A stretch of 36,475 bases of DNA from Sphingomonas sp. AR_OL41. Lineage in GTDB: Bacteria; Pseudomonadota; Alphaproteobacteria; Sphingomonadales; Sphingomonadaceae. The translations under genes were made by a program, and so were the position numbers. Below, in pieces: positions 23,188 to 31,547 of the stretch. The number at the start of each line of letters is the position of its first letter. Position 1 is the first letter of the stretch. The notes below the pieces were generated by a model, which had not been told where the DNA came from, did no database searches, and saw nothing but the letters and a program-made list of their open reading frames with translations. The stretch spans positions 1 through 36,475 of the forward strand of contig NZ_JARYTI010000047.1 of the NCBI RefSeq assembly GCF_029911635.1. Direction: 5' to 3'.

Positions 23188-24345
23188 ATGATGGGGTCCC
23201 TTGCATCGATCGAACCTTGGTTCGTCGTCGCCGTGACGTGCAGCGTCGCGGCTTATGCGCTGTATCTCGTCGGGCTGCGGCGCCAGCTGGTCCGCCCCAA
23301 TCGCATCTCGTGGTTGATCTGGAGCGGCGCAACAGCCGCCGAGGCGGCGACCTATGCCGCGGTCAACCAGGGCGTGCTGCAGGGCTGGGTGTTCGGGATT
23401 TCGGCGATTGCCTGTATCGCCATCACGCTCGGCCTGTGGCGCGGCGCGGTGTGGGAACGGCCCTCGACCGGCGAAACGGTGTCGCTCGCCGCATGCTTCG
23501 CGGCGCTGATCCTGTGGGTCGCCTTTCGCCAGACCTATTGGGCGCACATGCTGCTCGTCGTCGCGGTACCGATCAGCTTCTGGCCGACCTGGCAAAGCGT
23601 GTGGGAAGACCGCTCGCGTGAACGCTCCCCGGCCTGGGGGCTGTGGACGGTCGGCGATCTCGCCACGCTGATCGTCACCACCCGCACGGGCGACCAACAT
23701 GTCGCCGAATATGCCTATGTGCTGGTCGAACTGCTGTGCCATGCCAGCGTGTGGTTCATGGTCGGGCTCGCGACGATCAACCCGCTGCGCTCGCTCGGCT
23801 TCCGCGACGGGCGTTTCTTCGTGCTCGATGCCTATGCCCCGGCGGCCAATCTGTTCTCGGTCGGCGAGACGCATCTCGGCAAGGCGGTCTATGCCGCGCA
23901 GGGCTTTGCCGAGGGGCAGGAGATTATTCGTTTCACCGGCCGTCGCTTCCGCAGCGACCGCGTGCCGAGCCTGATGCGCGGGTCGAGCGACCGCTTCGTC
24001 CAGGTAACGCCCGAACATTATATGGGGCCGTCGGGGCGGATCGACGACCTTATCAACCACAGTTGCACGCCCAATGCCGGATTACGCTTTGCCGAGAGCG
24101 GTCCGGTGCTCGTCGCGATCCGCGACATCGTCGCGGGGGAGGAAATCGCGTGGGATTATTCAACCACGCTCAAGGAATCGAACTGGCACATGATCTGCCA
24201 GTGCCGCAGCTCGGAATGTCGCCGCGTGATCGGCAATTTCGCGACGCTGAGCCCCGAGCGTCAGGAATTCTTCCGCGCACGCAATCTCGTCGCGCCTTAT
24301 CTGCGGCGGCGCGATACCCCGGCCGAGCGCGACCGGGCGGCATAA
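23188..24345 (+). CDS. Multi-pass membrane protein fused to a SET methyltransferase domain
   Basis: A 385-residue protein. Residues ~8-195 contain about six or seven hydrophobic helices. Two similar stretches, LRRQLVRPNRISWLIWSG and a later DRSRERSPAWGLWTVGD, suggest a duplicated PQ-loop or SWEET-like fold. From ~228 a complete SET domain follows: GKAVYAAQGFAEGQEI, NHSCTPN at 290-296 with the S-adenosylmethionine-binding NHS, and AGEEIAWDYS at 316-325 with catalytic Tyr324. CQCRSSEC at 337-344 is an exact CxCx4C post-SET zinc motif, with the fourth Cys available in NHSC. It is thus probably an active protein lysine methyltransferase tethered to the membrane, with an unknown target. The start could be 23188 or 23191; neither has a clear ribosome binding site. 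Confidence 0.85.
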   Translation: MMGSLASIEPWFVVAVTCSVAAYALYLVGLRRQLVRPNRISWLIWSGATAAEAATYAAVNQGVLQGWVFGISAIACIAITLGLWRGAVWERPSTGETVSLAACFAALILWVAFRQTYWAHMLLVVAVPISFWPTWQSVWEDRSRERSPAWGLWTVGDLATLIVTTRTGDQHVAEYAYVLVELLCHASVWFMVGLATINPLRSLGFRDGRFFVLDAYAPAANLFSVGETHLGKAVYAAQGFAEGQEIIRFTGRRFRSDRVPSLMRGSSDRFVQVTPEHYMGPSGRIDDLINHSCTPNAGLRFAESGPVLVAIRDIVAGEEIAWDYSTTLKESNWHMICQCRSSECRRVIGNFATLSPERQEFFRARNLVAPYLRRRDTPAERDRAA

Positions 24346-24360
24346 GCGGAAATCCCTCAC

Positions 24361-24374
24361 CCCGTTTGAACGGG
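24361..24374. terminator. Short hairpin between convergent genes
   Basis: CCCGTT, two centre bases, AACGGG, lying one base after the stop of the kinase at 24376 and 15 bp after the SET gene stop. There is no T-run. It could serve both convergent transcripts, but the evidence is weak. Confidence 0.35.
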
Positions 24375-24375
24375 A

Positions 24376-27216
24376 TCAGCGTGCCCCCACCAGCCGCGTG
24401 ATCCGCGCGGCCAGCGCATCGATCGTGAAGGGCTTGGCGAGCAGTTCCATTCCCTCCTCCAGCGGACCGTCGCCGACCACCGCATTCTCGGCAAAGCCGG
24501 TGATGAACAGCACGGGCAAGCCCGGGCGCAGTTCGCGGGCGATGTCGGCGACCTGGCGGCCGTTCATGCCGCCGGGCAGGCCGACATCGGTGATCAGCAG
24601 GTCGATCCGCGCATCCGAGCGCAATGCGGCGACGCCTTCCGCGCCGTCGCCTGCCTCGATCGCGCCATAGCCGAGCTCGTCGAGCAGATCGGTGACGAGC
24701 ATGCGCACCCCCGGTTCGTCCTCGACCACCAGCACGACGTCATCGGTTGCGACCTGCCGGATCGTCGCGCGCCGCCCCCCCTCGCCCGGGGTGACCACCG
24801 TGCCGACATGGCGCGGCAGATACAGGCTCATCGTCGTGCCGGCGCCGGGCGCGGAGCGGATGTGGATCTGTCCGCCCGACTGGCGGGCGAAGCCATAGAT
24901 CATCGACAGGCCAAGGCCGGTGCCCTGTTCCTTGGGCTTGGTCGTGAAGAACGGCTCGAACGCGCGCGCGGCGACCTCGGGCGGCATGCCGATACCGGTG
25001 TCGGACACGCACAAGGTCAGATACGCGCCCGGCGACAGATCGCGCTCGGCCGCGCCCGCCTCGTCGAGCCAGACATTGGCCGTCTCGACCGTCAGCACCC
25101 CACCCTCGGGCATGGCATCGCGCGCATTGATGCACAGGTTGAGCAGTGCATTTTCGAGCTGGTTGGCATCGACCTGCACCGCCCAGCTGTCCGCGGCATG
25201 AAGCACGCGCAAGTCGACGCCCGGCCCAACCGTGCCGCGCAGCAAATCCTCCATCCCGGCGATCAATCGCCCGACATCGCTCGGCCGCGGATCGAGCGGC
25301 TGGCGGCGCGCAAAGGCGAGCAGCCGATGGGTCAGCGCGGCGGCACGACCGGCCGCAGTCTGCGCCGCGCCGATATAGCGCGGCAAGGCATCGATCCGGC
25401 CCTGTTTGAGACGCAGCTGCATCATCTCCAGCGCGCCGGAAATGCCGGTCAGCAGATTGTTGAAATCATGCGCCAGCCCCCCGGTCAGCTGGCCTACCGC
25501 CTCCATTTTCTGCGCCTGGCGCAGGCTCTCCTCGAGCTCGCGCAAGCGCGTCACGTCGATGCCGACGCCAACGACCGATTCGAGCTCAGCCTTGTCGTTG
25601 AGCAGCGCATGGTTGCGGACCATCACCCAGCGTTGCGACTGATCGGGTCGAACCACGCGATATTCGACTTCGCCACCGCCGACCTGGTCGCGCATCTCGG
25701 CGAACACGCCCATCAGACGTTCGATATCTTCGGGGTGGACCCGCCCAAGCAGTTCGGCCATCGAGGCACCGGATTCCGCCTGCTCGGGGGTGAAGCCGTA
25801 TAGCGCGGCAAAGCCGGCATCGCTCTGGAAGCGGTCATTGGCGATGTCGTACGACCAGATCCCGACCCCATCCATCGCGCCGAGGACGAGCTGCGTGCGC
25901 TGTTCCGCGGCGCGCAACGCCGCCTGCTGCCGGCGCTCCTCGGTGACGTCGCGCGCGATGGCATAGAGCCGGCGCTCGGCCAGTGTCGCGGTCCATGACA
26001 GGTAACGATATTCGCCGTCGCGCGTCCGCATGCGCAGCTCGTAGCGGCTGATCTCGTCACCGCGACGCAGCGTCGCGAGCCGCTCCCGGCGCGTGGCGAG
26101 TTCGTCGGGATGAAGCAACCATTCGGATGTCTTGCCGATCAGCTCATGCGCTTCCCAGCCGAGCGTCCGCGTCCAGGCCGGGTTGACGCTGCGCCAGGTG
26201 CCATCGGGGTCGGCAACGCCCAGCAGATCATGACTCACCTCCCACACCCGGTCGCGTTCGGCGGTGCGCTCGGCGACCTCGCCGACGAGGCGACGGTTGC
26301 GCTTGCGCAGCTGCGTTGCGGCGCGGGCGCGTTCCACGGCATCCCATGCCAGTTGGGCCGCTTCCTCGACCAGCGCAATTTCACCCTCCGACCAACGCCG
26401 GCTGTCCGCCTGGCCAAGGTAGAAGGCGCCCTCCCAGCGCCCATGACGGACGAGCGGCACGCTGATCCCGGCACGCGTGCCGGTCGCGGCCAGCCCGTTG
26501 CTGGCGGGAACCACCTCGTCCCCTTCGTCACCGCTGAAGACGAGCGTGCCGCCGCTGCGGATCACCCGACCCACCGCATCGCCGAAGGTTGTGGACGGCA
26601 TGTCACCCGTCAGCGGCGCGAGCTTGCCACCCGTCCAGCACGGGCCGAAGCGAATGATCGTGTCATCGACGACCTCGAAAAATCCCGCGCGATCGACACC
26701 GAGCCGCAGGCCGATCGCCTCCGCGGTCATCCGCATGAGGTCGTCGGGGTCCTGCAGCAGCCGCTGGCGCTCGACCAGCGACAGGATGAACTCGCGCTCT
26801 TCCTTCTCCTGGCGCAGATCGGCTTCGGCGCGCTTGGTCGCCGTAATGTCGAAGGTGACGCCGGCGAACAGCGTGGGGCGACCGTCGGGCCCATGCCGGC
26901 AACGCCCCTGGACCGAAATCCAGCGCTGTTCGCCATCCGGCATCCGCAGCCGACATTCGGTTTCGAGCGACGCACCGCTCGCGATCGCGGCGATGAACTG
27001 ATCGCTGACCGGACCATGATCGTCGGGATGGACGTGCACGAGGAAGCTGGCAGGCGGTGCCCCTTCCGCCGCCAGCGGCGGATCGACGCCGTAGAGCCGG
27101 GCGGTCCGTTCATCGCCGGTGATGACATCGGTGGCGAGATCCCATTCCCAGGTGCCGATGCGGCCCGACGCGTCGAGCGCCATGCGCAGCCGGTCCGCGC
27201 TGCCGCGTTCGGTCAT
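24376..27216 (-). CDS. Hybrid sensor histidine kinase: PAS-GAF-PAS-PAS-kinase-REC
   Basis: A protein of 946 residues from the ATG at 27216, or 959 from a GTG at 27255; neither start has a good ribosome binding site. Numbering from the GTG: PAS ~20-145 (GTWEWDLATDVITGDERTARLYGVD), a GAF-like domain ~160-310, PAS ~335-440, PAS ~452-570, and a coiled linker. The kinase core has His596 in GGLAHDFNNLLTG, the HisKA type with HDFNNLL. The ATPase has NALLNLCINARDAMP, DTGIGM and GTGLGLSM, and a C-terminal receiver has Asp890 in LLITDVGLP. There is no membrane segment, so it senses a cytoplasmic signal, possibly light, oxygen or a small molecule. The partner is unknown. It is divergent from the dioxygenase gene. 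Confidence 0.93.
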   Translation of the reverse strand: MTERGSADRLRMALDASGRIGTWEWDLATDVITGDERTARLYGVDPPLAAEGAPPASFLVHVHPDDHGPVSDQFIAAIASGASLETECRLRMPDGEQRWISVQGRCRHGPDGRPTLFAGVTFDITATKRAEADLRQEKEEREFILSLVERQRLLQDPDDLMRMTAEAIGLRLGVDRAGFFEVVDDTIIRFGPCWTGGKLAPLTGDMPSTTFGDAVGRVIRSGGTLVFSGDEGDEVVPASNGLAATGTRAGISVPLVRHGRWEGAFYLGQADSRRWSEGEIALVEEAAQLAWDAVERARAATQLRKRNRRLVGEVAERTAERDRVWEVSHDLLGVADPDGTWRSVNPAWTRTLGWEAHELIGKTSEWLLHPDELATRRERLATLRRGDEISRYELRMRTRDGEYRYLSWTATLAERRLYAIARDVTEERRQQAALRAAEQRTQLVLGAMDGVGIWSYDIANDRFQSDAGFAALYGFTPEQAESGASMAELLGRVHPEDIERLMGVFAEMRDQVGGGEVEYRVVRPDQSQRWVMVRNHALLNDKAELESVVGVGIDVTRLRELEESLRQAQKMEAVGQLTGGLAHDFNNLLTGISGALEMMQLRLKQGRIDALPRYIGAAQTAAGRAAALTHRLLAFARRQPLDPRPSDVGRLIAGMEDLLRGTVGPGVDLRVLHAADSWAVQVDANQLENALLNLCINARDAMPEGGVLTVETANVWLDEAGAAERDLSPGAYLTLCVSDTGIGMPPEVAARAFEPFFTTKPKEQGTGLGLSMIYGFARQSGGQIHIRSAPGAGTTMSLYLPRHVGTVVTPGEGGRRATIRQVATDDVVLVVEDEPGVRMLVTDLLDELGYGAIEAGDGAEGVAALRSDARIDLLITDVGLPGGMNGRQVADIARELRPGLPVLFITGFAENAVVGDGPLEEGMELLAKPFTIDALAARITRLVGAR

Positions 27217-27417
27217 GGTAGCGCAGAGGTTGAAAGAGGCATCGGCACTCGCCACCCGGACCAGATTACAGGCGAGCCGCGGGCGTCGCAGCTTGCCCGG
27301 CGAGCCTCGCGCACGAACGGCGGCGCTGTCAACAGCGTCGCGGTGTCTGGCGTCGCCTGACGGACCGCGCTAGGAGATAGTTTCACAAGAAACCACTTCT
27401 CGCAGGACAGGAACAGC

Positions 27418-28584
27418 ATGACCCTCCACGACCTGAGCCATTACGGGCTGTCGGGCGAACGCGGCTATCTCTCGCACGCCGAGATCGACGATGTCGAATT
27501 GCCCGATGATTTCGCCGAGGTCGAGGGGGCGGCAGCGATGCTGTCGGCGCTGGTCACGACCGGCCGGATTCGACACTGGCTCGACAGCCTTGCCATGCCC
27601 GACATGGACACGTTTCTTGCCGAGGCCAGCGAAGAAGAGATCGGCGTGGCGATGGTGCGCTATTCCTTCCTCGTCCAGGCCTATGTGTGGGGCGAGCCGA
27701 CACCGCCGGCGTTTCTCCCGGCCAATCTCGCGCTGCCGCTGGTTGCGCTCAGCGACCATATCGGCTTCCCGCCGGTGATGAACTATGCCGGCTATGTGCT
27801 CGACAACTGGTATCGGCTCGACAAGGACGGCCCGGTCGCGCTCGAGAATATCGTGATGGATCAGCATTTTGCCGGTGGGCAGGACGAGAACTGGTTCGTC
27901 CTCGTCCATGTCGCGATCGAAGCGACGGCGGGCCGCGCCCTTCAGCTCGGCGTCGAGCTGGTGCGCGCCAGCGATGCCGGCGATGCTGCGCGGGTCGAGG
28001 CGCTGCTGACCGAGATGAACGGCGTGTGGGACGAGATCAACGCGATCTTCGACCGCATGACCGAGAAGTGCGATCCGTACATCTATTACAACCGCGTGCG
28101 GCCCTATATCCATGGCTGGAAGAACAACCCGGCGATGCCCGAGGGGCTAATTTACGAAGGCGTGGCGAAGTTCGCCGGCAAGCCGCAACCGTTCCGCGGG
28201 CAAACCGGATCGCAAAGCTCGATCGTGCCGGCGATGGACGGGCTGTTCCAGGTCGTTCACACGCAGGACGAGCTGCGCGACTTCCTTGCCGACCTGCACC
28301 AGTATCGCCCGCGTAAGCACCGCGCCTTTATCGAGGACATGCAGGCGGCGAGCCATCTGCGCGATTTCGCCAAGGGCCAGAGCCAGAGCCTCAAGGACGC
28401 GTTCAACGCCTGTGTCGAGCAGGTCGCGCGCTTCCGCAGCCGCCACCTCGAATATGCCGCCGCCTATATCAACAAGCAGGCCTCATCGGGCGCGGGCAAC
28501 GATCCCGATGTCGGCACCGGCGGCACGCCGTTCATGAAGTATCTCAAGAAGCACCGCGACGAGAACAGGGCGCAGACGATTTGA
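27418..28584 (+). CDS. Indoleamine 2,3-dioxygenase family protein
   Basis: A 388-residue heme dioxygenase homologue, expected to open the indole ring of tryptophan to N-formylkynurenine. Conserved stretches in order: QAYVWG, PVMNYAGYVLDNW, DENWFVLVHVAIEATAG, YYNRVRPYIHGWKNNP with Arg228 matching the substrate-binding Arg231 of human IDO1, and GLIYEGV. GSQSSIVPAMD is followed by QYRPRKHRAFI with His301 as the probable proximal heme ligand, and GTGGTPFMKYLKKHR at 366-380. All key features are present, so activity is plausible. Other kynurenine-pathway genes are absent here, so the substrate or role may differ. AGGA lies upstream of the ATG. It is divergent from the kinase at 24376-27216. Confidence 0.92.
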   Translation: MTLHDLSHYGLSGERGYLSHAEIDDVELPDDFAEVEGAAAMLSALVTTGRIRHWLDSLAMPDMDTFLAEASEEEIGVAMVRYSFLVQAYVWGEPTPPAFLPANLALPLVALSDHIGFPPVMNYAGYVLDNWYRLDKDGPVALENIVMDQHFAGGQDENWFVLVHVAIEATAGRALQLGVELVRASDAGDAARVEALLTEMNGVWDEINAIFDRMTEKCDPYIYYNRVRPYIHGWKNNPAMPEGLIYEGVAKFAGKPQPFRGQTGSQSSIVPAMDGLFQVVHTQDELRDFLADLHQYRPRKHRAFIEDMQAASHLRDFAKGQSQSLKDAFNACVEQVARFRSRHLEYAAAYINKQASSGAGNDPDVGTGGTPFMKYLKKHRDENRAQTI

Positions 28585-28591
28585 ATCTGCT

Positions 28592-28707
28592 CCCTCTCCC
28601 CTCAATGGGGAGAGGGTCGGGGAGAGGGGTGGCCCAGAACGCGACGTCACTGCCCTTCTCCCGCCTTCGCTGCACCCTCTCCACGCAAGCGGGGATAGGG
28701 AGAAGTT
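28592..28707. repeat. Hairpin-rich repeat between convergent genes
   Basis: CCCTCTCCCC, loop TCAAT, GGGGAGAGGG (28592-28616) makes a 10-bp perfect stem 8 nt after the dioxygenase stop. A second pair, CTTCTCCC near 28652 and GGGAGAAG near 28700, encloses more of the region. The unit resembles the GGGGAGG-type repeat at 13175-13310 in composition but not in detail. It probably acts as a bidirectional transcription stop for the dioxygenase and threonine synthase genes. Confidence 0.65.
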
Positions 28708-29931
28708 TCACAGATCGTCGAAGTCGATCGGGCCGTCCTTGTCGATCGCGACATTGGCCGCCGGCATTGGATATTTCAGCCCGGTCGCGCAGTTGAACAG
28801 CACGACCTCGTCATCTTCGTCGACCAGCCCTGTGTTGAGCGCCTCGTGATAGGCAGCGAGCGTCGCCCCACCTTCGGGGCAGAGCAGCAGGCCGTCCTTC
28901 TTCGCGCAATCGTCGACCGCCTTGAGGATCGCGGGATCCCCGACCGCCATGGCCTTGCCGCCACTCTCACGCACCGCGCGCAGGATCAGGAAGTCGCCCA
29001 CCGCCTTCGGCACGCGGATACCGGCGGCGACGGTGCTGGCATCCTCCCAGCGCTCGGCATGCTCGACGCCCTCTTCGAAGGCGCGGACGATCGGCGCGCA
29101 ACCCGACGCCTGGACGGCGAACATCTTCGGCCGCTCGGCGCCGATCCAGCCGAGTTTTTCGAGTTCGTCGAACGCCTTCCACATCCCGATCAGCCCGGTG
29201 CCGCCACCGGTCGGGTAGAAGATCGCCTTGGGCAGGCGCCAGCCGAACTGCGCGGCGAGTTCCAGCCCCATCGTCTTCTTGCCCTCGATCCGATACGGCT
29301 CCTTGAGCGTCGAGAAGTCGAACCAGCGCCCCTCCGCCGCGCCCTTGCCGACGATCGCGCCGCAATCGTCGATCAGCCCGTTGACGCGGTAAACGCGCGC
29401 GCCCTGCATAGCGATCTCGCGGACGTTGATCTCGGGGGTGTCGTCGGGGCAGAAGACGATCGTCTCGATCCCGCAGCGCGTCGCATAGGCGGCAAGCGCG
29501 GCACCGGCATTGCCGTTGGTCGGCATCGCAATCTTCGTGACGCCGAGTTCGCGCGCCATCGCCACCGCCATCACCAGACCGCGCGCTTTGAAGGAGCCCG
29601 TCGGCAAACAGCCCTCATCCTTGACCAGAACTTTTGGGCCGCCCGACCGGGGAATCGGCACAAGCGGCGTCTCGATCTCGCCAAGGCTGACGATGCTGCT
29701 GGTGTGGCGCACCGGGAGCAGTTCGCGCCAGCGCCACAGATCGGTCGGGCGTGCCGCGATCATCGCGCGCGGCGCCACCGCGCGCACCATGTCGAGATCG
29801 TAGCGTACCAGCAGCGGTCGCCCGGCCCGCGACAGGCCGTGAAGCTGGTCGGCCTCGTACCGCTCGCCGGTCAGCGAACATTCGAGATGCGTGACGAAGG
29901 TCGGGCGATCGGTGGTGAGGTTCGGGTTCAT
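28708..29931 (-). CDS. thrC: Threonine synthase (PLP-dependent)
   Basis: A 407-residue fold-type II PLP enzyme. It would convert O-phosphohomoserine to threonine. The N-terminal THLECSLTGERYEADQLHGLSRAGRPLLVRYDL is the small domain of the plant/archaeal-type threonine synthase. Lys115 in LPTGSFKARG binds PLP, PTNGNAGAALAAYA contacts the phosphate, and YPTGGGTGLIGMWKAF is the glycine-rich loop. The end is LFNCATGLKYP. The start overlaps the stop of the VWA gene (ATGA at 29928-29931), which implies coupled translation. Other members of this enzyme group could act on related substrates, but the threonine synthase call is the best fit. Confidence 0.9.
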   Translation of the reverse strand: MNPNLTTDRPTFVTHLECSLTGERYEADQLHGLSRAGRPLLVRYDLDMVRAVAPRAMIAARPTDLWRWRELLPVRHTSSIVSLGEIETPLVPIPRSGGPKVLVKDEGCLPTGSFKARGLVMAVAMARELGVTKIAMPTNGNAGAALAAYATRCGIETIVFCPDDTPEINVREIAMQGARVYRVNGLIDDCGAIVGKGAAEGRWFDFSTLKEPYRIEGKKTMGLELAAQFGWRLPKAIFYPTGGGTGLIGMWKAFDELEKLGWIGAERPKMFAVQASGCAPIVRAFEEGVEHAERWEDASTVAAGIRVPKAVGDFLILRAVRESGGKAMAVGDPAILKAVDDCAKKDGLLLCPEGGATLAAYHEALNTGLVDEDDEVVLFNCATGLKYPMPAANVAIDKDGPIDFDDL

Positions 29932-30893
29932 GGCCTGTCCGGCAAGGGGTTAGACACGTTGCGCGTGATGAGCGCTGCGAGAGCATCGGGCAAGTCAGTC
30001 AAATCGCTCGCCACGACCGCATTTTGATACCAAGCATCGACACGGTAACCCACGCCGACCGCGCCGAGGATGGGATCGCCTGCAGCCTCGCAATCTTCGA
30101 TTACCTTGCGAACATGCCACATGAGGTAGCTCGGGCCATTTTGTTGCAGCGTCGCGTCGTCAACCGGCGCGCCGTCGGAGACGACAATCAGCAATTTGTT
30201 CCGTTCGGACCGCGTACCGATCTGGCTCGACGCCCATAGGATCGCTTCACCATCGACATTTTCACGCAGGACGTCGGGATGCAACATCACCTCCCAGTCC
30301 TCATCGCAAAGTTGCTCACCAAACGACTGATAGACAGTGTGCAATAACGCACATAGTCGGCCGGGACGTGCGGGGCGCCCATTGTTTAGCCAGTCTTCCC
30401 GCACCCGCCCTCCGTGCCAGCCAACGGTGGAAAAGCCTGATATTCCAACGCTCGCGCCGAGTTCGACAAGAATCCCAGATAGCCACCTGGCGCACGCTGC
30501 GACATTGATGATCGGGTCGTCCTTCATCGACCCGGACTGGTCGATCAGCAGACCGATCACCCAGTCCGAGGCCTTGCCGGCAAACGCAGAGTTCATCCTC
30601 GCGGCCAGGTCGTCGGTGGGATCGATGCTGTCGGCAACTTGGCGTGACGCAGCTATCTTTCGTTGCCAGATAGCCCGATCGCGCAGCATCCACCCCTTGC
30701 CTCGATCGGGACTCCTTTCGTGGAGGACCGCAGGTACCTCTCGCGCGCGCAACACGAGGTCATGAGCAGCGCTATAAATCCGATAAGTTTCGTCGGGGGA
30801 CCCGTCGGCGACAGCGGCTAAGCGCGACCTCTTCTTTGGCCAGATCAACCAACCCAACGCGGCGAAAAAGCCAAGCATCAGTAACGTCTTCAT
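29928..30893 (-). CDS. Membrane-anchored CobT-type VWA domain protein
   Basis: A 321-residue protein; the ATG at 30893 was chosen since it begins an anchor helix (MKTLLMLGFFAALGWLIWP). After a ~90-residue spacer, a von Willebrand A domain follows, with MIDAS motif DQSGSM at 118-123. The sequence then closely follows the C-terminal domain of CobT, the cobaltochelatase subunit: GFSTVGWHGGRVREDW, PGRLCALLHTVYQ, ENVDGEAILWAS, LLIVVSDGAPVDDATL and AVGVGYRVDAWYQNAV. CobT itself is about twice as long, soluble and paired with CobS. Here the N-terminal half is replaced by a membrane anchor, and no CobS or CobN is near. The role is unknown; metal chelation is not certain. Confidence 0.85.
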   Translation of the reverse strand: MKTLLMLGFFAALGWLIWPKKRSRLAAVADGSPDETYRIYSAAHDLVLRAREVPAVLHERSPDRGKGWMLRDRAIWQRKIAASRQVADSIDPTDDLAARMNSAFAGKASDWVIGLLIDQSGSMKDDPIINVAACARWLSGILVELGASVGISGFSTVGWHGGRVREDWLNNGRPARPGRLCALLHTVYQSFGEQLCDEDWEVMLHPDVLRENVDGEAILWASSQIGTRSERNKLLIVVSDGAPVDDATLQQNGPSYLMWHVRKVIEDCEAAGDPILGAVGVGYRVDAWYQNAVVASDLTDLPDALAALITRNVSNPLPDRP

Positions 30894-30977
30894 GACGTTA
30901 GGGAAACTGCTTCGACGGGCGCACTCATGCCGACTGCGTAGCAACCCGCGCCCATCGGCGCGAGTGCTCTCAAAAAG

Positions 30978-31538
30978 TCAGTCGGCCTTCTTCGCCACCC
31001 CGACCAGCGCCGGCCGCAGCAGGCGGTCCTTGATCATGTAGCCGGCCTGCATTTCCTGCACGACGGTGCCGGGCTTCTCGTCGCTCGGCAGCTCGAACAT
31101 CGCCTGGTGGCGATTGGGGTCGAGTGCTTCGCCGATCGTCGTGATCTTGACGATGCCGTGGCGCGTGAAGACGGCGGCGAGCTCGCGGCCGGTCGCCTCA
31201 AGGCCAGTGACCAGCCCCTTCATCTTGTCGTCGTCGCGCAGTTCAGCGGGGATCGCTTCGAGCGCCCGGCTGAGATTGTCGGCAACGGTCAGGATGTCGC
31301 GCGCAAAGCCGGTCGCGGCATAGGTGCGCGCGTCGGCGACCTCCTTTTCGGAGCGGCGACGCACATTCTGCGCCTCGGCATGGGCGTAAAGCACTGCAGC
31401 TTTCGAATCGGCCAGCTCCTTTTCGAGCTCGGCGACGCGGTCATGCTCCGCCACTTCCGGCGCGGCCTGCGCGGTTTCAGCGCGCAGCTCCTCGGCTTCG
31501 GAAACATCGACGGCACTATCGTTCTTGTCCTTGGTCAT
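30978..31538 (-). CDS. grpE: Nucleotide exchange factor GrpE
   Basis: A 186-residue protein that releases ADP from DnaK. An acidic, disordered N-terminus (~1-35) is followed by a long coiled coil (AELEKELADSKAAVLYAHAEAQNVRRRSEKEV). Then comes FARDILTVADNLSRALEAIP and the beta domain with NRHQAMFELPSDEKPGTVVQEMQAGYMIKDRLLRPALVGVAK, the family signature. It lies 9 bp downstream of hrcA in the same direction. DnaK and DnaJ are not in the window. Confidence 0.97.
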   Translation of the reverse strand: MTKDKNDSAVDVSEAEELRAETAQAAPEVAEHDRVAELEKELADSKAAVLYAHAEAQNVRRRSEKEVADARTYAATGFARDILTVADNLSRALEAIPAELRDDDKMKGLVTGLEATGRELAAVFTRHGIVKITTIGEALDPNRHQAMFELPSDEKPGTVVQEMQAGYMIKDRLLRPALVGVAKKAD

Positions 31539-31547
31539 TCTGCTCTC

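Noticed and set aside
30950..30975. GAGTGCT near the grpE stop, half of a CIRCE motif
   Set aside because: Only half of the motif is present, it lies downstream of grpE and has no partner arm.
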